64,000 nucleotides of DNA. It comes from Nocardia bhagyanarayanae (GTDB lineage Bacteria > Actinomycetota > Actinomycetes > Mycobacteriales > Mycobacteriaceae). Location of the stretch: contig NZ_VFPG01000001.1 of the NCBI RefSeq assembly GCF_006716565.1, positions 2,914,001 through 2,978,000 of the forward strand, read 5' to 3'. A program made the position numbers and the translations under genes. Below, in pieces: positions 57,558 to 64,000 of the stretch. Numbering within the stretch: position 1 is the stretch's first letter; every line of letters begins with the position of its first letter. The notes below the pieces were generated by a model that was not told where the DNA came from, ran no database searches, and worked only from the letters and a program-made list of their open reading frames with translations.

Positions 57558-57603
57558 ACGAGCCCTCGGGTTCCGGTTCATGACCGAGAACCCGAGGGCT
57601 CGT
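57558..57603. terminator. bidirectional terminator, DUF3107-fasR
   Basis: A 15-bp perfect inverted repeat (57558-57572 and 57589-57603), with an inner CGGT/ACCG pair in the loop, separates the convergent genes. Both flanks have short T-runs. Confidence 0.75.
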
Positions 57604-57628
57604 TCGCGATTCGGGACCGCGCCGCGAA

Positions 57629-58393
<765 letters not shown>

Positions 58394-58502
58394 TCACATG
58401 CCGATCGGGGTTGTCGATCTCGTCCACCGGGTGAGATGTGGCGCACAGTGGAGCTCGGCCCCCATTGGCTCTGGGTCGCCCGGTTCCGTAGGCTCAGAAC
58501 CC

Positions 58503-59693
58503 GTGGCAAGGTCCGGTCCCGAAACTCGTTCGGGTGCGGCTGCCCGATCGGGCGCTGTACCGCGGTCCGGGATCCCAGATCGGCCCGGCCGATCCAGACC
58601 CGAGCGCGGGACCCGCACCGACCCGTGGCCTCGGAAACCCGACGGCGACGACGCGGCACCCGCGCCCACACCCCCTACGGCACGCGACGCCAACGGCGTC
58701 GAGATCTACGACCCGCTCGGTCTCTACCAGGCCGCCGACCGCTCCCATCAGCCGCTTCGGGCGCGCTGGGACCCCACGGCGCCGGATCCGACTCGCGCCC
58801 GCGGCCCGCGGCCCGATCGCAACGCCAAGAAGCAGAGCGCGCTCGGCCGTTTCGTGTCCACCTACGGGTGGCGCGCGTACGCCCTCCCCGTGTTGTTCGT
58901 GGTCACCGTGCTCGTGATCGCCGACGCCGTGCGCGGCGGCGGGGGCGGCGCCGGGTCGACCGTCGAGCCGAGTTTCGGCAGGCTCAGCCCGCACGCCACG
59001 AACACCGGCGTCATCGGCGCACCGCCCGGCGACGGACAGTTCCCCGCCGACCTGCCCGCCGGCGCGGTCCCCGAGGGCGGCCCCTTCACAGAGAACGGGG
59101 CAGGCACCTGGCGGGTGGTCCCCGGCGGCACCGCCGAGGTCGGCGCGGGCACGGAGTACCACTTCAGCTACACCGTCGAGATCGAGAACGGCATCGACAC
59201 CTCCGGCTTCGGCGGCGACGAGTCGGTGGCCAAGATGATCGACAGCACGCTGGCCAATCCGAAGAGCTGGGTCCAGGACAAGCGGTTCGCCTTCCGCCGC
59301 GTCGATCAGGGCGACCCGGACTTCCGCATCTCACTGACCTCGCGCCAAACCACCCGCACAGCTTGCGGTTTCGACATTCCCATCGATTCCTCGTGCTTCA
59401 ACGCCGGGCTGGACCGGGTGGTGCTCTCCGAGGTGCGCTGGGTGCGCGGCGCGCTCGCCTTCGAAGGCGACATCGGCTCCTACCGGCAGTACCAGATCAA
59501 CCACGAGGTCGGCCACGCCATCGGCTACCACCAGCACCAGCCGTGCGAGACCGACGGCGGACTCGCGCCGATCATGATGCAGCAGACCTTCGGCACCAGG
59601 AACAACGACATCGCCGCGCTCGATCCCGACGGCATGGTCCCGATGGACGGCAAACGCTGCCGATTCAACCCCTGGCCGTACCCGCGCGGCTGA
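58503..59693 (+). CDS. DUF3152 membrane-anchored zinc-metalloprotease-like protein
   Basis: This 396-residue protein has an Arg/Pro-rich cytoplasmic N-terminus of 115 residues, a membrane helix (ALPVLFVVTVLVIADAV) and an exported domain ending with the zinc motif NHEVGHAIGYHQHQPC. The HExxHxxxxxH arrangement is metzincin-like and was named DUF3152 (Rv3207c-like). The GTG start avoids overlap with the divergent fasR; longer frames upstream exist. It may be a wall-located protease; a substrate is unknown. Confidence 0.82.
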   Translation: MARSGPETRSGAAARSGAVPRSGIPDRPGRSRPERGTRTDPWPRKPDGDDAAPAPTPPTARDANGVEIYDPLGLYQAADRSHQPLRARWDPTAPDPTRARGPRPDRNAKKQSALGRFVSTYGWRAYALPVLFVVTVLVIADAVRGGGGGAGSTVEPSFGRLSPHATNTGVIGAPPGDGQFPADLPAGAVPEGGPFTENGAGTWRVVPGGTAEVGAGTEYHFSYTVEIENGIDTSGFGGDESVAKMIDSTLANPKSWVQDKRFAFRRVDQGDPDFRISLTSRQTTRTACGFDIPIDSSCFNAGLDRVVLSEVRWVRGALAFEGDIGSYRQYQINHEVGHAIGYHQHQPCETDGGLAPIMMQQTFGTRNNDIAALDPDGMVPMDGKRCRFNPWPYPRG

Positions 59694-59790
59694 TCGCGGA
59701 CGCGGTACGCGACGATACTGGGGAAGAACGGTTCGATCGTCCGCGTTGCACATCGTGCGATCGGCCAATTCGATTCGAGGAGTCCTGGAC

Positions 59791-60975
59791 GTGTCATCAC
59801 CGAAGTCCCTGCCGCCGCTGGTCGAGCCGGCCGCGGAACTGAGCAAGGACGAAATCGCCCGTTACAGCCGTCACCTGATCATTCCCGACGTGGGTGTGGA
59901 CGGGCAGAAGCGTCTGAAAAACGCCAAGGTTCTGGTGATCGGCGCGGGCGGACTCGGCTCGCCCGCACTGCTCTACCTGGCCGCCGCGGGCGTCGGCACG
60001 CTCGGCATCGTGGAGTTCGACGAGGTCGACTCCTCGAACCTGCAGCGCCAGATCATCCACGGCGAATCCGACATCGGCCGGCCCAAGGCCGACAGCGCGC
60101 GCGACTCCATTCTGGAGATCAACTCCGGCATCGACGTTCGCCTGCACAAGCTGCGCTTGGAGCCGGAGAACGCGGTCGAGCTGTTCCGCGACTACGACCT
60201 GATCCTCGACGGCACCGACAACTTCGCGACCCGCTACCTGGTGAACGACGCCGCGGTGCTGGCGGGCAAGCCGTACGTGTGGGGTTCGATCTACCGCTTC
60301 GAAGGCCAGGTCTCGGTCTTCTGGGAGGACGCCCCCGACGGCCGCGGCCTGAACTACCGCGACCTCTACCCGGAGGCCCCGCCGCCCGGCATGGTCCCGT
60401 CCTGCGCCGAGGGCGGCGTGCTCGGCGTGCTCTGCGCGTCCATCGGCTCGATCATGGTGACCGAGGCGATCAAGCTGATCACCGGCATCGGCGACCCCCT
60501 GCTCGGCCGTCTGATGGTCTACGACGCACTGGACATGAGCTACCGGACCATCAAGCTGCGCCGCGATCCGGAACGTCAGCGGATCACCGAACTGATCGAC
60601 TACGAGGCGTTCTGCGGTGTGGTGTCCGAGGAAGGCCAGGCCGCCGCGGCCGGGTCGACCATCACCGCGCGCGAGCTGAAGGAACTGCTCGACGCGGGCA
60701 AGGACATCGAGCTCATCGACGTGCGCGAGCCCGTCGAATGGGACATCGTGCACATCGAGGGCGCGCGGCTCATTCCCAAGGACCGCATCCTCTCCGGCGA
60801 GGCGCTGTCCGAACTGCCGCAGAACCGCCCGATCGTGCTGCACTGCAAGACCGGCATCCGTTCCGCCGAGGCGCTCGCGGTGCTCAAGAACGCGGGCTTC
60901 TCCGACGCCACGCACGTGCAGGGCGGCATCGTCGCCTGGGCCAACCAGGTCGACACCAGCCTGCCGGTCTACTGA
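59791..60975 (+). CDS. moeZ: sulfur-carrier adenylyltransferase/sulfurtransferase MoeZ
   Basis: This 394-residue protein is an E1-like adenylation domain (GAGGLGSPALLYLAAAGVG, DGTDNFATRYLVND) fused to a C-terminal rhodanese domain (LIDVREPVEWDIVHIEGA, with the active Cys in LHCKTGIRS). MoeZ activates CysO, MoaD2 and other sulfur carriers for cysteine, molybdopterin and thioquinolobactin-like synthesis in mycobacteria (Rv3206c). The GTG start has GAGGAG 9 nt upstream. Confidence 0.94.
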   Translation: MSSPKSLPPLVEPAAELSKDEIARYSRHLIIPDVGVDGQKRLKNAKVLVIGAGGLGSPALLYLAAAGVGTLGIVEFDEVDSSNLQRQIIHGESDIGRPKADSARDSILEINSGIDVRLHKLRLEPENAVELFRDYDLILDGTDNFATRYLVNDAAVLAGKPYVWGSIYRFEGQVSVFWEDAPDGRGLNYRDLYPEAPPPGMVPSCAEGGVLGVLCASIGSIMVTEAIKLITGIGDPLLGRLMVYDALDMSYRTIKLRRDPERQRITELIDYEAFCGVVSEEGQAAAAGSTITARELKELLDAGKDIELIDVREPVEWDIVHIEGARLIPKDRILSGEALSELPQNRPIVLHCKTGIRSAEALAVLKNAGFSDATHVQGGIVAWANQVDTSLPVY

Positions 60976-61150
60976 GCGCCGGCGGGCCGGTGCCCGTGCC
61001 CGCCGCGGCGCGGGTTCGCCCGGCGGACGCGCACGGCAGCGCTACGCCGGATCCGGGCCGTACAGGACCCTGATCCGTGCGGTAGCCGGGTGCGCGGCCG
61101 GACCGGCGCGGCGCCCGAAAACGGCCCCGCACCGGCGGTACCGTACGGCC

Positions 61151-62002
61151 GTGACTTCTGTGGAACCCCCCGAGCACGTGCGGGCCACGTTCGGTCTGCG
61201 CGAAGTGACTCCGGTCCCGCTCGGCGACTGGGACGGCGGTTGGCGCTGCGGTGACGTGGTGCTCAGCCCGGTCGCCGACCACGCGCGGGCGGCCTGGTCG
61301 GCCAAGATCCGCGAGACGCTGAAGGTCGACGGGCTACGCGTGGCTCGTCCGGTGCGCGCCACCGACGGCCGCTACGTGGTTTCCGGCTGGCGCGCCGACA
61401 CCTACCTGGAAGGCCGCCCCGAGCCGCGCCACGACGAGGTCGTCTCGATCTCGCTGCGGCTACACCAGGCGACCACGCGGCTGGAGCGCCCGCGCTTCCT
61501 CGTGCAGCCGCCGGTCACACCGTGGGTCGACGTGGACGTCTTCGTGGCCGCCGATCGCGCGGCATGGGAAGCCGTGCCGCTGCGCAGCCTGCGCGCGGGC
61601 GGCGCGGTCCCGACCACCTCGCCCGACGGGCAGCGCAGCATGGAACTCATCGGCCAGCTCGCCACGCTGCGCAAGCCGGTGCGGACCCCGGCCCAGCTGG
61701 TGCACGGCGACCTGTTCGGCACCATCCTCTTCGCGGACGCGGACAGCCCGGGCCTCAGCGACATCACCCCGTACTGGCGCCCCGCCGCGTGGGCAGCGGG
61801 CGTCATCGTCATCGACGCGCTCTCCTGGGGCGGAGCCGACGAAGGCCTGCTCGACCGCTGGTCCGATCTGCCGGAGTGGCCGCAGATGTTGTTGCGCGCC
61901 GTCATGTTCCGCCTCGCCGTGCACGCGCTGCACCCCCGTTCCACCCCCGAGGCCTTTCCCGGGCTGGCGCGGACCGCCGATATGGTCCGGCTGACGCTCT
62001 GA
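61151..62002 (+). CDS. TIGR02569-family kinase-like protein
   Basis: This 283-residue protein has a degenerate aminoglycoside-phosphotransferase-like fold, with VHGDLFGTILFAD as the catalytic HxD motif and the actinobacteria-specific GDWDGGWRCGDVVLSPVAD N-terminus. It matches Rv3205c (TIGR02569 group). Substrate is unknown. GTG start. It lies 175 bp after moeZ. Confidence 0.82.
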   Translation: MTSVEPPEHVRATFGLREVTPVPLGDWDGGWRCGDVVLSPVADHARAAWSAKIRETLKVDGLRVARPVRATDGRYVVSGWRADTYLEGRPEPRHDEVVSISLRLHQATTRLERPRFLVQPPVTPWVDVDVFVAADRAAWEAVPLRSLRAGGAVPTTSPDGQRSMELIGQLATLRKPVRTPAQLVHGDLFGTILFADADSPGLSDITPYWRPAAWAAGVIVIDALSWGGADEGLLDRWSDLPEWPQMLLRAVMFRLAVHALHPRSTPEAFPGLARTADMVRLTL

Positions 62003-62310
62003 TTCTCCGATAGCGGTTCGCTCTGGTAGCGCCCGCGCGGTGCGTTAAGCTCTCTGCGCCGCGCATCACTCGGGTCGGCTCGGGCCGCGGCTTTCGATCC
62101 GGTTCTCGACGTTCGACTCATGGCCAGACCCGGCTGCCCGCCCGTTCGACGGGTTCGTCCGGTAGCTCTAAACCTTTGTAAACAAAAAGGATTCGCGGCG
62201 CGATGTCCAATCGGCGCCCGTATCATGTTGTGCGCGAGATCGCCGCCGCCGGGGTCCTTCGGATTCCGGGAACCCGTGCGATCGGCGACGAGGGGTGAGG
62301 ACTTCGGCAG
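62003..62310. promoter_or_regulatory. region before the SCO2524-like gene
   Basis: This 308-bp gap has a notable AT-rich patch (CTCTAAACCTTTGTAAACAA, 62166-62185) in otherwise GC-rich sequence, which could be the promoter core of the SCO2524-like gene. No gene or terminator was recognised. Confidence 0.4.
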
Positions 62311-64000
62311 GTGAGAATTCAACCGAGACAACAGATCCTGAACGTGTGGGAGGCGCTCGTAGCCACCTGTTGGGACGGCGATGATTGGAAGTGGGACGGC
62401 CAAGTGGCCGCCAATTCCATCAGCGACTCCGAGCAGCTGCTGTGCCTGCTGTATCCGGCGACGGAGATCGACACGTTCTCGTTGGACAATCCGGACAGCA
62501 TGGCCGACGACGTGCTCGCCGCGCTCGCGCCGATCGGTGACTCCACGCAGATCCGTGGTTTCGTGCTGTGGCTGCTCGAACAGTACGTCGAGCGGAACAC
62601 CAAGGATTCCGGCGAGCCGGACTTCGCCGCGGGCAGTTATCTGCGCGCCGCGGACGGCGAGCCGACGCCGGAGCAGTACCGGATCGAAGTGGTCGACGCC
62701 TATTCCATGTCGCTGACCGTGTGTATGGCCGGTCTGCGCTTCCTGCGCTCCTATTCCGAGCGGACGCGTTCGGAGGATCTGAAGGCGCGGATCAAGCTGC
62801 TGTCCGATCAGCTCAGTGTCCGGCTGACGGCGGCCATGACCGGTCTGGTGCGCAGCTTCGTCGTCAACACGGTGCGGCAGAAATCGCCTGAGGGACAGGC
62901 GATTCTGAGCATGCTCGATCAGAGCGGTCCCGGTGAGGACGCCGGACTCGTCGAGGGTGTGCGCCGTGCGCTCGCGCGCGTGCGGGCCCGGCTGCGCAGT
63001 GACGTCGTGCTCGGGCAGGAGGAATCGGTCAAGGCGCTCGAGGACGAGAGCCTGCTGTTCGAGTGCGGCTGGAGCTGGGGCGTGGTGCGCAACGCCACCG
63101 AAGTCGACTTCGTCGAAGCGCGGATCGGCGATCAGCCCGGCATCGCCGATCCGCGGCCCTACCTGTACTTCACCATCGTCGCCCTGGACGGCATCAACGA
63201 CCTCGTCGCCCCGCGCACCGGCGAACTCGGTCTGCTCAACGAACAGCAGCACCGGCTGGCGCAGGCGCTGCGCACGCGATGGGAACTCACCCAGCGTTAT
63301 TGGTCCACCGTCGCGCGCTTCGGCACGGGATCTTGGCCGCTGGAGGACATTCCGTGGCGGACGTCGGACAACGAGCAGTCCGACTACTTCAGTCTCACGG
63401 TGTCCGCGGTGCTGATCCAGGACCTGGTCGCCCGCACCGCCACCGACGACGACTTGACAAGGGCCGTTGCCATTTTCGACGAGCTGGCCGGGCGGGGCAG
63501 GATCATCCGCAGGCCGACGGTCGATGACCCCGCCATCGCGCTGCACAACCCCGGCGTCCGGCTGCGCCTGCGCGGCAGCGAGCAGGTGGACAACGGATCG
63601 GTCCTGCAGTGGGAGGTGTCGGACTTCGCCGCCGTGCTGCTCAAGCGCATGTTGCAGGCGGCACGCCTGTCCAACAACGTCGCGGCGCGGGACAAGCTGA
63701 TGGAACTGTCCAAGGCGGCGATGGACCATCTGCACCGGCGCGTGCTGCGCGTCGGCGCCGTCGGGTTGTGGGACGACCCCACAAGGGTTTTCGGCGGCAA
63801 CGGCGCCGGGACGGTGTCCGAGCCGTCGTGGTACATGACCGAACGCGTCATCGAGTGCATGGTGGCCGCGGAGCAGACCTATCGGCAGTCGCCGCCCAAT
63901 TGGCCCGAGCTGCAAGCGGTGGCGCGAGTCATGCTGAACACCGCCGAACACCGCTTCGATCAGGAATTGCTCGGCGCCAGCGTCCTCGACGCCTCCCCGA
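62311..64000 (+). CDS. SCO2524-family protein (runs off the window end)
   Basis: The open frame of at least 563 residues starts MRIQPRQQILNVWEALVATC, followed by NSISDSEQLLCLLYPATEIDTFSLDNPDSMADDV, which I recognise as the SCO2524 family of actinobacteria. The sequence is largely helical with no membrane segment, no signal peptide and no catalytic motif I can name. In Streptomyces the gene belongs to a conserved cluster with SCO2521, SCO2522, a SCO2523 variant P-loop protein and a SCO2525 SAM-dependent methyltransferase. Those genes would lie beyond the window. GTG start with GGCAG upstream. Confidence 0.72.
   Translation, partial: MRIQPRQQILNVWEALVATCWDGDDWKWDGQVAANSISDSEQLLCLLYPATEIDTFSLDNPDSMADDVLAALAPIGDSTQIRGFVLWLLEQYVERNTKDSGEPDFAAGSYLRAADGEPTPEQYRIEVVDAYSMSLTVCMAGLRFLRSYSERTRSEDLKARIKLLSDQLSVRLTAAMTGLVRSFVVNTVRQKSPEGQAILSMLDQSGPGEDAGLVEGVRRALARVRARLRSDVVLGQEESVKALEDESLLFECGWSWGVVRNATEVDFVEARIGDQPGIADPRPYLYFTIVALDGINDLVAPRTGELGLLNEQQHRLAQALRTRWELTQRYWSTVARFGTGSWPLEDIPWRTSDNEQSDYFSLTVSAVLIQDLVARTATDDDLTRAVAIFDELAGRGRIIRRPTVDDPAIALHNPGVRLRLRGSEQVDNGSVLQWEVSDFAAVLLKRMLQAARLSNNVAARDKLMELSKAAMDHLHRRVLRVGAVGLWDDPTRVFGGNGAGTVSEPSWYMTERVIECMVAAEQTYRQSPPNWPELQAVARVMLNTAEHRFDQELLGASVLDASP

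Overview
The window is chromosomal DNA from a high-GC, mycolate-type actinobacterium, most likely Nocardia or a close relative such as Rhodococcus. The evidence is the mycobacterial-style housekeeping set (MtrA-MtrB-LpqB, FbiA/FbiB, SahH, SecA1, WhiB1/WhiB2, SigH-RshA, PdtaS, FasR, MoeZ), together with lipid genes typical of these genera: two AlkB alkane hydroxylases with rubredoxins, two DesA3-type acyl desaturases, and a WS/DGAT acyltransferase. From memory, the gene order broadly follows the M. tuberculosis Rv3205c-Rv3262 stretch, with local insertions and inversions. No tRNA, rRNA, CRISPR array, insertion sequence or prophage was recognised.

Layout. 1-5.7 kb: phosphomannomutase (cut by the window start), DUF3499, a degenerate zincin-like protein and whiB2 on the minus strand, then fbiA-fbiB (coenzyme F420) and a NUDIX gene. 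5.8-9.5 kb: alkane oxidation island alkB-rubA-rubB-tetR followed by a second alkB. 9.6-18.3 kb: sahH, tmk, the mtrA-mtrB-lpqB operon, a comF-like gene and hpf. 18.2-21.2 kb: a minus-strand cassette of two XRE-type regulators, an ImmA/IrrE-like metallopeptidase and a seven-helix membrane protein, which I regard as the best candidate for an undescribed system. 21.5-30.1 kb: thiolase, bluB, and a minus-strand lipid block (WS/DGAT, DUF6912, flavo-iron-sulfur reductase, two desaturases) carrying a shared operator-like element.

30.7-46.9 kb: secA1, small genes, a nucleotidyltransferase, rsgA-aroA, an aldehyde dehydrogenase, a SRAP (HMCES/YedK-like) gene, a secreted acidic peptide, a YbaK-type deacylase, sigH-rshA with a SigH-type promoter, a 24-codon gene for ribosomal protein bL37, a biotinyl-domain protein, pdtaS, whiB1 with a CRP-type box, and a diacylglycerol-kinase-like gene. 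47-62 kb: endonuclease V-GNAT-histidine phosphatase, a Ddn-type F420 reductase, a beta-propeller membrane protein, RhlE helicase with a long Arg-cluster tail, alpha/beta hydrolase, ferritin-like protein, an XRE-YceI divergent pair, DUF3107, fasR, a DUF3152 zinc protease, moeZ and a kinase-like protein. The window ends inside an SCO2524-like gene, part of an uncharacterised actinobacterial cluster.

How they work together: the alkane, thiolase, desaturase, WS/DGAT and FasR genes form a theme of uptake, remodelling and storage of fatty chains. MtrAB-LpqB, SigH-RshA, PdtaS and the WhiB proteins are envelope, redox and stress sensors. Start codons were chosen from visible Shine-Dalgarno sites, overlaps and remembered homologues. 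No database search was possible, so family names rest on recognised motifs and recall.
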